From Candidatus Bathyarchaeota archaeon (lineage in GTDB: Archaea > Thermoproteota > Bathyarchaeia > TCS64), in NCBI GenBank assembly GCA_016867505.1, contig VGJH01000055.1, positions 1 through 7,714 on the forward strand: a DNA stretch of 7,714 bases, given 5' to 3'. The notes under the pieces are model-generated. The model worked only from the letters and a program-made list of their open reading frames with translations. It did not search any database and was not told the origin of the DNA. Position numbers and translations under genes: made by a program. Of the stretch, positions 1-5,747 are shown piece by piece (positions within the stretch are counted from its first letter, which is position 1; each line of letters opens with the position of its first letter).

Positions 1-1
1 T

Positions 2-374
2 ATTGACCGTATAAATTTTGAGTGTTGTCAGGTTGAAAAAAAGGTTATTCAATGGAGACGTACTATTCATCAAAACCCTGAACTCGGAAAATGATCCTGA
101 ATTAACAAAACAGGGAGAATTAATATTGGAAAATGCAATTGGTAAAAACAAAATTATCAGGCCACCATATGTTCCAGTAGGAGAAGATTTTTCATTTTAT
201 CAAGAGAAGATTCCAGGACTATTCATATTCGTAGGTGTAGCACCCAAAAATCAAGATCCACAAAAAATTGCATTAAATCATTCACCCTTCTTTTATGTTG
301 AGGAAAGTGGATTGGTTCAAGGTGTAAAAGCTTTATCACAATTAGCTTATGGATATTTTTTTAAAAATGATTAA
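2..374 (+). pseudogene. M20D-family amidohydrolase remnant with internal deletion (5' end outside window)
   Basis: Two pieces of one M20D metallo-aminoacylase (N-acyl-amino-acid amidohydrolase/hippurate hydrolase type) lie end to end in different frames. Bases 2-91 read through the family's N-terminal signature, WRRTIHQNPELG, and hit TGA at 92-94. From about base 90, one frame over, the C-terminal part begins with NDPELT and continues through GEDFSFYQEKIPG and NHSPFF to TAA at 372-374. In intact members (usually about 380-400 residues) these motifs are some 250 or more residues apart. The missing middle holds the metal-binding HACGHD-type and EE motifs and the dimerisation domain, so no active enzyme can be made; only the last metal-ligand His (NHSPFF) survives. 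The C-terminal frame could start at a TTG at base 18, but its first 20 or so residues then resemble nothing in the family. The piece could be a true deletion pseudogene or an assembly misjoin. Confidence 0.75.
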
Positions 375-419
375 TTGATTTTTTTTATTAAAAAAGTAAA
401 ATTAAGTTAAAAAGTGGGT
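375..419. terminator. Convergent bidirectional T-rich terminator region
   Basis: Between the stop of the amidohydrolase remnant (+) and the stop of the thermosome operon (-) lie a T8 run on the plus strand (379-386), and T5 (409-413) and T6 (390-395) runs as read on the minus strand. Archaeal RNA polymerase terminates at such U-tracts without needing a hairpin, so this short gap can end transcription from both sides. Confidence 0.6.
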
Positions 420-2066
420 TTATTCGTCCATGTCGCCCATGTCGGGTCTGCCACCTGGTCCTCCTGGACCACCTGGGCCTCCCCCGCTTTTTGCTGCAAC
501 GACGTCGTCGATTCTCATGATCATACTTGTTACTTCTAGACCTGATTTTATTGCTTGTTTCTTTACTACCATGGGTTCGATTACGCCTTCTGTTAGCATG
601 TCTTTTACTCCGCTTTCGAAGACATTGACTCCCATGACTTTACCGTTTTCTTGTTCATGTGCTGCTTTAATAGCTACCATTGTGTCGAGTATGTCTAAAC
701 CTGCGTTTTCAGCTAGGGTTCGTGGGATGATTTCTAATGCATCAGCGAATGCTTCTATTGCTAGTTGTTCTCTTCCACCAACCTGTCTTGCATACGATTT
801 CACTTCTTTAGAGAGCTCCATCTCGATAGCGCCACCACCTGGCACCATTTTAGGGACTTCAGCTACATCGCTTACAACATAAAGTGCATCGTTGAGGCTT
901 CTTTCAGCTTCATCCATCATTCTTTCTAGTCCTGCGCGAATGAAGATAGCTACTGATGATGGGTTCTTGCATTCTTCAACAAACACCATCTTCTCCGTAC
1001 CGATTTTTCTCTCTTCTACGAGGCCACATAAACCCAAGTCAGTTACTTTAAGGTCAGCTAAATTGTTGACTACTTTTCCACCTGTAGCTTTGGCTAGTTT
1101 CTCCATGTCGCTCTCTTTAAGTCGTCGTGCTGCCATGATTCCGCTTTTAGCTAGATAGTGTTGTGCTACATCATCTATGCCTTTTTGACAGAATAGAACA
1201 TTTGCTCCAGATTCAACCACTTTGTCAACCATCTTCTTTAACATGGCTGACTCTTGGTCGAGGAATGCTTTGATGCCATCTGGTGTCTTGATTCTTATTT
1301 CTGCATCTATCTCAGTTTTCTCAATTTCTAATGCACTGTTAATTAAAGCAATTTTAGCATCTTTAACTTTTTTAGGCATGCCATCATGTACAACTTCTTT
1401 GTCGACAATTATTCCGCTGATTAACTTTGTTTCTTCGAGGCTTTTTCCTTCTTTTTTAACAATTTGTATGTTATCAACGTCAGCAATTATTTGTCCATCA
1501 CGTTTCTGAATTATTTGTTTGACTGCGTCAACTACTATTCCAGCTAGGTGAACTCTGTCCGATGACACTGTTTTACTTCTCATTGAAGTCCCAGCTAATT
1601 TTAGTAGTGTTTGTCTGTCCTCTAAGTCAACGTTTAATGCAATTTTTTCTAGTACTTCAAGGGCTTTATCAGCTGCTTTTTGGTAACCTGAAATAATTAT
1701 TGATGGGTGTATCTCTTGTTCTAGTAAAGTATCTGCTTTTTTGAGTAACTCTCCCGCAAATAGTACTGCGGTTGTAGTTCCGTCACCCACTTCTTTATCT
1801 TGTGTTTTGGCCACTTCAATAACCATTTTTGCTGCAGGGTGCTGTACATCAATTTCTTCTAAGACTTTTGCTCCATCGCTGGTTATTGTTATGTCACCTA
1901 AGCCATCGATCAACATTTTATCCATGCCTCGTGGTCCTAGTGTGCTTTTTAGTACTTCAGCGATGATTTGTCCTGCCATCATGTTACTCTTACGAGCTTC
2001 CTTGCCTCGATTTCTTTTAGTGTCTTCTTTAAGAATTATTACTGGTTTTCCACTCATTTGTGCCAT
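420..2066 (-). CDS. ths: Thermosome (group II chaperonin) subunit, downstream gene
   Basis: ATP-driven protein-folding chaperonin subunit, 548 residues, of the archaeal thermosome/CCT family, acting in the cytoplasm as a double ring. It runs full length: LGPRGMDKM (44-51), TSDG (62-65), nucleotide-binding GDGTTT (94-99), catalytic Asp393 in [13 protein letters not shown] (410-417) and the closing equatorial segment IDDVVAAK (519-526). The apical and intermediate domains lie between about 150 and 400. Odd points: the usual IRGGTE/IRGGSE segment reads IRAGLE (376-381), and the flexible tail is built of GGP repeats ending in an acidic MGDMDE rather than the common GGM repeats. It follows the first thermosome gene by 11 bases, so the two are surely co-transcribed, with probable translational coupling. 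Alpha versus beta type cannot be assigned by eye. The ATG is preferred because a Shine-Dalgarno sequence precedes it; a second Met lies three codons in. Confidence 0.97.
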   Translation of the reverse strand: MAQMSGKPVIILKEDTKRNRGKEARKSNMMAGQIIAEVLKSTLGPRGMDKMLIDGLGDITITSDGAKVLEEIDVQHPAAKMVIEVAKTQDKEVGDGTTTAVLFAGELLKKADTLLEQEIHPSIIISGYQKAADKALEVLEKIALNVDLEDRQTLLKLAGTSMRSKTVSSDRVHLAGIVVDAVKQIIQKRDGQIIADVDNIQIVKKEGKSLEETKLISGIIVDKEVVHDGMPKKVKDAKIALINSALEIEKTEIDAEIRIKTPDGIKAFLDQESAMLKKMVDKVVESGANVLFCQKGIDDVAQHYLAKSGIMAARRLKESDMEKLAKATGGKVVNNLADLKVTDLGLCGLVEERKIGTEKMVFVEECKNPSSVAIFIRAGLERMMDEAERSLNDALYVVSDVAEVPKMVPGGGAIEMELSKEVKSYARQVGGREQLAIEAFADALEIIPRTLAENAGLDILDTMVAIKAAHEQENGKVMGVNVFESGVKDMLTEGVIEPMVVKKQAIKSGLEVTSMIMRIDDVVAAKSGGGPGGPGGPGGRPDMGDMDE

Positions 2067-2073
2067 TCATCAA

Positions 2074-2079
2074 CACCTC
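2074..2079 (-). promoter_or_regulatory. Ribosome binding site overlapping upstream stop codon
   Basis: On the minus strand GAGGTG sits 7 bases before the ATG of the downstream thermosome gene, and its first two bases are part of the TGA stop of the upstream gene (2078-2080). The overlap suggests that ribosomes finishing the first subunit re-initiate on the second, which would help keep subunit amounts matched. Confidence 0.7.
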
Positions 2080-3739
2080 ACATTGGGGGCATTCCGCCCA
2101 TGCCACCCATACCGCCTGGCATTCCACCCATTCCACCTTCAGCTCCTGGTGGTGGACCTTTGGTTTTTGATGATGCAATTACATCATCAATCTTTAACAG
2201 TAATGTAGCTGCTTCAGTGGCTGATTTGATTGCTTGAGCTTTCACAGCCTTCGGTTCAAGTATCTCGATTTTTTCCATATCCATGATTTTTCCTTGCATG
2301 GCTTCTACTCCAGCCCAGATTTCGCCATTAGCATGTCTGCTTTGTAGTTCAGCTATTGCATCAATTTGGTCCATTCCTGCATTTTCTGCTAGTGTGTTTG
2401 GTATTACTTCTAAAGCGTCAGCAAAAGCAGCAACTGCAAGTCGTTCTCTTCCTTTAAGTTTCTGAGCATAATCACGTATGCGTAATGCTATCTCGATTTC
2501 AGGAGCACCACCTCCTGCTAAAATTTTGGGTTCTTCTACAACATCTTTGACGACGCATAATGCATCATGTATGCTTCGTTCTGCTTCATCAACGACTCTC
2601 TCGGATCCACCACGAATGAGTATTGATACTGCTTTAGGATTTTTACATCCTTCTACAAAAATCAGTTTGTCTGTACCAATCTTTTTCTCTTCTACTGTAT
2701 CAGCATATCCTATATCATTAGCTGATAACTCTTCTATGCTTGAAACTACTTTTGCTCCAGTTGCTTTAGCTAATGCTTCCATGTCACTTTTTTTGAGTCT
2801 ACGTGCAGCCATTACTCCTTCACGGGCAAGGAAGTGCTGAACCATATCATCAATGCCTTTCTGACAGAGTAAGACTGTGACTCCTGCTTCCTTGATTTTT
2901 TTGACCATGTCTTTCATCATTCGTTCTTCTTCATCTAAGTATTGTTGCATTTGTTCAGGAGTCTCAATGCTAATTTTGCTAGTGAATTCAGTTTTCTCAA
3001 TTTCTAATGCTGCATCTAGTAAACCAATTTTAGCGTTTTTAACTAATTTGGGCATGTCGCTGTGGACAACATCTTTGTCAATCACTAAGCCATTAATCAG
3101 AGTGGTGTCTGTTAGACTTCCACCTGGTTTTTTCTCTACTTTAACCATATCGAGATCGACTTTCCAGCCTCCATTTGCTTCTTCAGCAACTTGTAAAATT
3201 GCATCAGTTGCTATACCGGATAGATAACCACTATGACCAGAAACGAGTTTTGTCGACATGGTCGTTTTTGCGACACGTCTAAGAGTATTTTTGTCTTTAG
3301 GATCAACTTTGATAGCTATTTGTTCAAGAATCTTCAACGCTTCCTCTTGAGCAGCTCTGTAACCATCAATTATGATGGTTGGGTGAACCTTTTTCTCGAT
3401 AAGGTCTTCAGCTTTTCCAAGGAATTCTCCAGTTAATACCGCTACTGTTGTGGTTCCGTCTCCTACCTCCGAATCTTGTGTTTTCGAGACTTCAACCATC
3501 ATTTTTGCAGCAGGATGCTGGATATCCATTTCCTTTAACATAGTGGCTCCGTCATTAGTAATAGTAACGTCACCGAAGCTGTCAACCAGCATTTTGTCCA
3601 TTCCTTTTGGACCTAAACTCGACTTTATTGCTTCAGAGACTATTCTAGCAGCCATAATGTTATTGCTTCGAGCATCTGAACCTCGTGAGCGTTCGGTTCC
3701 TTCTTTCAAAATATAAATTGGCTGATTTGGATCACTCAT
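2078..3739 (-). CDS. ths: Thermosome (group II chaperonin) subunit, upstream gene of operon
   Basis: Full-length chaperonin subunit of 553 residues, a paralogue of the neighbouring downstream gene and presumably its partner in a mixed double-ring complex. Visible motifs are LGPKGMDKM (42-50), TNDGATML (61-68), GDGTTT (93-98), IRGGSE (375-380), catalytic Asp392 in [13 protein letters not shown] (409-416), and KIDDVIAS (516-523) closing the equatorial domain. The tail (about 528-553) is the classic GGM-repeat type, [19 protein letters not shown]. The ATG at 3739 is supported by an AAGGTGA Shine-Dalgarno sequence seven bases upstream and by an N-terminus ([15 protein letters not shown]) that aligns with the family. 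It is the first gene of the operon; a SurR-type operator and several TATA-like boxes lie in the 161 bases upstream. No motif is missing, so an active ATPase is expected. Confidence 0.97.
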   Translation of the reverse strand: MSDPNQPIYILKEGTERSRGSDARSNNIMAARIVSEAIKSSLGPKGMDKMLVDSFGDVTITNDGATMLKEMDIQHPAAKMMVEVSKTQDSEVGDGTTTVAVLTGEFLGKAEDLIEKKVHPTIIIDGYRAAQEEALKILEQIAIKVDPKDKNTLRRVAKTTMSTKLVSGHSGYLSGIATDAILQVAEEANGGWKVDLDMVKVEKKPGGSLTDTTLINGLVIDKDVVHSDMPKLVKNAKIGLLDAALEIEKTEFTSKISIETPEQMQQYLDEEERMMKDMVKKIKEAGVTVLLCQKGIDDMVQHFLAREGVMAARRLKKSDMEALAKATGAKVVSSIEELSANDIGYADTVEEKKIGTDKLIFVEGCKNPKAVSILIRGGSERVVDEAERSIHDALCVVKDVVEEPKILAGGGAPEIEIALRIRDYAQKLKGRERLAVAAFADALEVIPNTLAENAGMDQIDAIAELQSRHANGEIWAGVEAMQGKIMDMEKIEILEPKAVKAQAIKSATEAATLLLKIDDVIASSKTKGPPPGAEGGMGGMPGGMGGMGGMPPM

Positions 3740-3746
3740 AAATCAT

Positions 3747-3753
3747 TCACCTT
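3747..3753 (-). promoter_or_regulatory. Ribosome binding site of first thermosome gene
   Basis: AAGGTGA on the minus strand, seven bases before the ATG at 3739. It shows that this mRNA has a real leader, unlike the regulator and HD-domain genes, which have no Shine-Dalgarno sequence. Confidence 0.7.
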
Positions 3754-3817
3754 ACAAACTATTAGGGTACACTCATTTATGTTAGTAAAAGATATAACTA
3801 TTTGTATTTTGGACATC

Positions 3818-3824
3818 ATTTATA
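3818..3824 (-). promoter_or_regulatory. Candidate TATA box of thermosome operon (proximal)
   Basis: TATAAAT on the minus strand. Transcription would begin about 26 bases downstream, near 3795, giving a leader of about 55 bases that carries the Shine-Dalgarno sequence. The bases just upstream (GTAGAC) are a poor BRE. If this is the true promoter, the operator at 3839-3861 lies upstream of BRE/TATA, the position from which SurR activates in Pyrococcus. Confidence 0.4.
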
Positions 3825-3838
3825 GTCTACCACACCTA

Positions 3839-3861
3839 GTTGTAAACCAAGAGTTGTATAC
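3839..3861. promoter_or_regulatory. SurR-type operator upstream of the thermosome operon
   Basis: On the plus strand this reads GTTGTAAAC-N5-GTTGTATAC, i.e. GTT-N3-AAC-N5-GTT-N3-(T)AC, with the two half-site pairs 14 bases apart. It lies in a longer imperfect palindrome (3836-3864) flanked by CTAG at both ends. Over 29 bases it is identical at 23 positions to the stretch at 4617-4645 upstream of the regulator gene. The pattern matches the extended SurR motif GTTn3AACn5GTT known from Pyrococcus. The most likely binder is the SurR-like protein encoded just upstream at 3901-4617. Confidence 0.7.
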
Positions 3862-3868
3862 TAGAGTC

Positions 3869-3884
3869 AATAAAAAAGATTTCG
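3869..3884 (-). promoter_or_regulatory. Candidate BRE/TATA of thermosome operon (distal) and/or poly-T terminator of regulator gene
   Basis: The minus strand reads CGAAA (3880-3884), a good BRE, then TC and TTTTTTATT (3869-3877). As a promoter it would start transcription near 3847, inside the operator, so binding there would repress; the leader would be about 108 bases. The same T6 run lies about 24 bases past the stop of the regulator gene and could be its terminator. Sequence alone does not separate the two readings, and both may hold. Confidence 0.35.
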
Positions 3885-3900
3885 GTGACTTTTTTATACT

Positions 3901-4617
3901 TTAATCTGTTTCAAGATAAACAATATTACCTTCTTTTTTAACTATTCCCTCAATTTCTAACTCTTTTATTAGGTCTTTAGCTGCTTCTTCTGTCATTTCA
4001 AAATTTTTACTTAAAGATTCAATATTAATTGGTCCTTGATCAACTAGGTAATGAATAATTTGCTTTTTCTTGTAATTAACTTCCTCTAATGCGCCATGAG
4101 TGGCTCCTATAGCTAAGTTTCTAATATACAATAATCTTGCTCTGCGTTTTTCGAGGTTCTCTAATTCTTCATCAATAATTTCGACTACTTCCCTGAGTGG
4201 AGATATATCATCGACATTCAATTTATCATTTTTTAGTTCAGTTACCGTATCTTCGAGTTTTGTCATATAATTGTCTTGTTGAATCCAGTGGTTTGGGTTA
4301 TTGAAGCTAATTAACCGTTCATTATAGAGGTTTGGGCTAAAATCAATTTGAAGACTATAGAATTTATTTAATTGAAATATGTTCTTATCTGCACCAAATC
4401 TGCTTTTTTCCCTAATTACATTAACTAGTTCAGCGTCTTGAATTATTTTCAAGTGCTTTGCTGCTAATTGTTGAGCTATATTTAATTCATTACTCAATCT
4501 AAGTGTGTAATCTGGTCCCTCACTAAGTTTCTTAATAATACTACGACGAACAGGATTACCTAGTATACCAACCACAGTCTCGAAGTCCTTTTTAACAACT
4601 TTCTTTACTTCAGACAC
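3901..4617 (-). CDS. SurR/Phr-like ArsR-fold transcriptional regulator with two winged-helix domains
   Basis: DNA-binding regulator of 238 residues. Residues about 12-90 form an ArsR-type winged helix (ILGNPVRRSIIKKL, then the recognition-helix region AQQLAAKHLKIIQDAELV, then a wing GADKNIFQL and a strand ending in FSPNLY). Residues about 135-165 (LREVVEIIDEELENLEKRR) are a likely dimerising helix. Residues about 181-238 (KKKQIIHYLVDQGPINIESL...GNIVYLE) form a second winged helix. This order is that of Pyrococcus SurR; the heat-shock regulator Phr shares the first two parts. SurR's redox CxxC falls where this protein has LSEGPDYTL, and there is no cysteine anywhere, so the signal must be something else. 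The GTG start is the only option in frame, because an upstream in-frame TAA follows the last possible extension and there is no earlier start codon. A SurR-type operator directly abuts the start, implying autoregulation, and its twin lies before the thermosome operon. Confidence 0.85.
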   Translation of the reverse strand: MSEVKKVVKKDFETVVGILGNPVRRSIIKKLSEGPDYTLRLSNELNIAQQLAAKHLKIIQDAELVNVIREKSRFGADKNIFQLNKFYSLQIDFSPNLYNERLISFNNPNHWIQQDNYMTKLEDTVTELKNDKLNVDDISPLREVVEIIDEELENLEKRRARLLYIRNLAIGATHGALEEVNYKKKQIIHYLVDQGPINIESLSKNFEMTEEAAKDLIKELEIEGIVKKEGNIVYLETD

Positions 4618-4619
4618 TA

Positions 4620-4642
4620 GATGTAAACCAAAGGTTGTAAAC
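4620..4642. promoter_or_regulatory. SurR-type operator at the regulator's own promoter
   Basis: The plus strand reads GATGTAAAC-N5-GTTGTAAAC, i.e. (GAT)-N3-AAC-N5-GTT-N3-AAC. It includes a perfect central palindrome, AACCAAAGGTT (4626-4636). It lies between the likely TATA element and the GTG start codon, across the expected transcription start, which is a repressor position. It is the second copy of the element at 3839-3861. Confidence 0.7.
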
Positions 4643-4646
4643 TCAG

Positions 4647-4659
4647 TTTAAAATTTAAA
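4647..4659 (-). promoter_or_regulatory. TATA-like element of the regulator gene
   Basis: The minus strand reads TTTAAATTTTAAA. Counting about 26 bases downstream from either half places the start of transcription roughly 7-13 bases before the GTG. There is no Shine-Dalgarno sequence, which fits a nearly leaderless mRNA. The operator begins about 5 bases downstream, so a bound protein would block polymerase or TFB. Confidence 0.5.
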
Positions 4660-4682
4660 GTTTATGGGAAGAATAACGTTTT

Positions 4683-5135
4683 TTAATCAATTAAATCGAA
4701 TGAGATTTCAAGTAATTGTTTTTGAGCTCTGAATCTTGTCTTTTGTATTTTAATTTTACCGATTTCACCTGTTTTTTTTGTATGTTGTTTATTGCATGTA
4801 TTTATATTCCATCCTGGTAACTCAAAAATTTTTAAAACTGTTATGTCTTGAGGAATAGGGAAAAGATCATAAATTGCATCACCCCATTTCTTCTCAGCAT
4901 CAATTTTTTGGATTTCATGAACAATTGTATTTAGATCCTGTTTAATGATTTCATTTGAGAGAATCTCAACATTATACATCTCCTCATCTGTTGGTTTCTT
5001 ATTACATTGTACAGCTATTCCTCCATGTGTTCCCGCAGTGTAAACACTAGCTGTCCATTTTACACCGAGAATTTTTTGTAATGCACCTTTTACGACATGG
5101 ATTGCAGTATGTGTTCTAATGTCTATACTTGACAT
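4683..5135 (-). CDS. alaX: AlaX-S, alanyl-tRNA trans-editing protein (short form)
   Basis: Free-standing editing domain that hydrolyses wrongly charged tRNA-Ala (Ser- or Gly-tRNA-Ala) in the cytoplasm, related to the second additional domain of AlaRS and ThrRS. The 150 residues match the short archaeal form (about 155 residues). Zinc ligands are in place: His9 and His13 in RTHTAIH, and Cys114 and His118 in CNKQH, followed by the family motif TGEIG (122-126). DLFPIPQDI (90-98) and GWNINTCNK are also typical. The start is secure, because family members begin at the same place just before RTHxAxH. No Shine-Dalgarno sequence is seen; AT-rich TATA-like sequence 20-26 bases upstream suggests a leaderless mRNA. 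It ends 65 bases before the regulator gene on the same strand with only a weak T-run between, so some read-through into the regulator is possible. Confidence 0.93.
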   Translation of the reverse strand: MSSIDIRTHTAIHVVKGALQKILGVKWTASVYTAGTHGGIAVQCNKKPTDEEMYNVEILSNEIIKQDLNTIVHEIQKIDAEKKWGDAIYDLFPIPQDITVLKIFELPGWNINTCNKQHTKKTGEIGKIKIQKTRFRAQKQLLEISFDLID

Positions 5136-5147
5136 ATACTAGTATAT
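5134..5147. repeat. 14-bp perfect palindrome over the alaX start codon
   Basis: ATATACTAGTATAT is a perfect inverted repeat covering the first bases of the alaX ATG and the presumed transcription start. It could be an operator, but AT-rich palindromes of this size also arise by chance in a genome of this composition. Confidence 0.35.
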
Positions 5148-5166
5148 GGTATATTATTAGATTAGT
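5148..5166 (-). promoter_or_regulatory. TATA-like promoter region of alaX
   Basis: On the minus strand the AT-rich run TAATCTAATAATATA is centred 20-26 bases before the alaX ATG, preceded by AAAAC that could serve as BRE. The distance fits a leaderless or nearly leaderless transcript. Confidence 0.4.
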
Positions 5167-5182
5167 TTTGCCTGATTTAATG

Positions 5183-5190
5183 AAAAAAAA
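5183..5190 (-). terminator. Poly-T terminator of the structured RNA gene
   Basis: A T8 run on the minus strand, about 37 bases past the closing helix of the GC-rich RNA. It is the first long T-tract downstream and a plausible 3' end for the primary transcript, with later trimming to the closing helix. Confidence 0.5.
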
Positions 5191-5224
5191 GAGTTCTTCT
5201 GGCAAATTTTTTCCATAAAATTGA

Positions 5225-5438
5225 GGTACCCAAGTGTAGATTGCCAGTAGCAGAGTTCGCGCCTGTTTTTACACCGTTCCCGGGGTACGTCACGCGTGAA
5301 CGCGTTCTCGCTTAAGAAGTGTAGTTTCCTCTGCGAGCCTAAGCCTGCTGAGTTCTTTACAGCCCACTTCTTATGGCTCTGCGATCTTTAGAGTCTTTCG
5401 CTGTTTTGACCCTTAGGTCGCTCCCACTTGGGCAAACT
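5225..5438 (-). ncRNA. GC-rich structured non-coding RNA of unidentified family
   Basis: This roughly 210-base stretch is much richer in G+C than its surroundings and holds no open reading frame. In AT-rich archaea that is the mark of a stable RNA gene. Read on the minus strand it closes on itself: UGCCCAAGUG (5434-5425) pairs over all 10 bases with CACUUGGGUA (5236-5227). Inside are a GACC-UAAG-GGUC hairpin (5419-5408); an 11-pair helix between 5382-5370 and 5343-5333 with two bulged A's; GCAGAG (5334-5329) with CUCUGC (5255-5250); UACAC (5323-5319) with GUGUA (5274-5270); and an ACGCG-UUCA-CGCGU hairpin (5305-5292). These are mostly compatible. A TATA box about 22-25 bases upstream and a poly-U end downstream favour the minus strand. 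I could not match the conserved cores of RNase P RNA, SRP RNA, 5S or tRNA, so the function is unknown. Confidence 0.65.
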
Positions 5439-5454
5439 ATATCCCTACCTATGA

Positions 5455-5463
5455 TATATTAAG
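5455..5463 (-). promoter_or_regulatory. TATA box of the structured RNA gene
   Basis: TTAATATAT on the minus strand, centred about 22-25 bases upstream of the 5' arm of the RNA's closing helix (likely +1 near 5434-5438). The fit between box, start and helix is the main reason to place the RNA on this strand. Confidence 0.5.
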
Positions 5464-5717
5464 AAATTCTGTTACATAGATACGGTCTTTTTATTTCTAT
5501 CAAATAAAATATCACCAATTTTTTGTAATAAATATGTTAATAATGTCGCATGTATTATAGACATTACTTTCTTGGTGTGTTTAATTAAAAAATGATTTCA
5601 AAATTTTATACTTTTTAACGCATTTAGTTTATATTAGCTTCATATCTTGAGTGTATCTTAATAAAAATTTTTTACTAGACTAATAACGGTTTTAAAATTG
5701 TATTTAGAAAGCTAAAC
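5464..5717. other. AT-rich intergenic region without recognisable genes
   Basis: This lies between the divergent RNA gene and HD-domain gene. It is very AT-rich with several short A- and T-runs and TATA-like strings (for example near 5628-5634 and 5690-5697), but I see no coding frame, no strong inverted repeat and no SurR-type site. Confidence 0.6.
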
Positions 5718-5723
5718 TTTAAA
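5718..5723 (+). promoter_or_regulatory. TATA-like element of the HD-domain gene
   Basis: TTTAAA, preceded by the purine-rich AAAGCTAAA, is centred 27-28 bases before the ATG at 5748. With no Shine-Dalgarno sequence before that ATG, the spacing predicts a leaderless mRNA starting at or next to the start codon. Confidence 0.5.
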
Positions 5724-5747
5724 CTCTCTTAGATATGGCTTTTTCTT

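Noticed and set aside
77..103. Short direct repeat CCTGAA(C/T)T on both sides of the amidohydrolase junction as the cause of the deletion
   Set aside because: Repeat-mediated deletion leaves one copy, not two. Both copies encode PEL within native motifs (HQNPEL and NDPEL), so the similarity is likely chance.
430..3716. Several plus-strand open frames opposite the thermosome genes
   Set aside because: They are shadows of the chaperonin genes: low-complexity, Ser- and Pro-rich, resembling no known family, and fully explained by the well-conserved minus-strand frames.
5225..5440. Identification of the GC-rich RNA as RNase P RNA, because it contains GGCUUA and GAGGAAA strings reminiscent of conserved regions V and I
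   Set aside because: They occur in the wrong order (V-like before I-like), do not form the expected P4 pairing, and GGCUUA is taken up by another strong helix. A circularly permuted form would be needed, which is not supported.
5225..5440. Identification of the same region as SRP RNA, 5S rRNA or tRNA
   Set aside because: It lacks the SRP helix 8 core with its GNRA tetraloop and AGCAG side, has the wrong length for 5S, and has no T-arm or anticodon-arm pattern.
3836..5678. CTAG tetranucleotides near four promoters as a shared signal
   Set aside because: CTAG is also frequent inside the coding regions of this window, so its presence near promoters is not informative.
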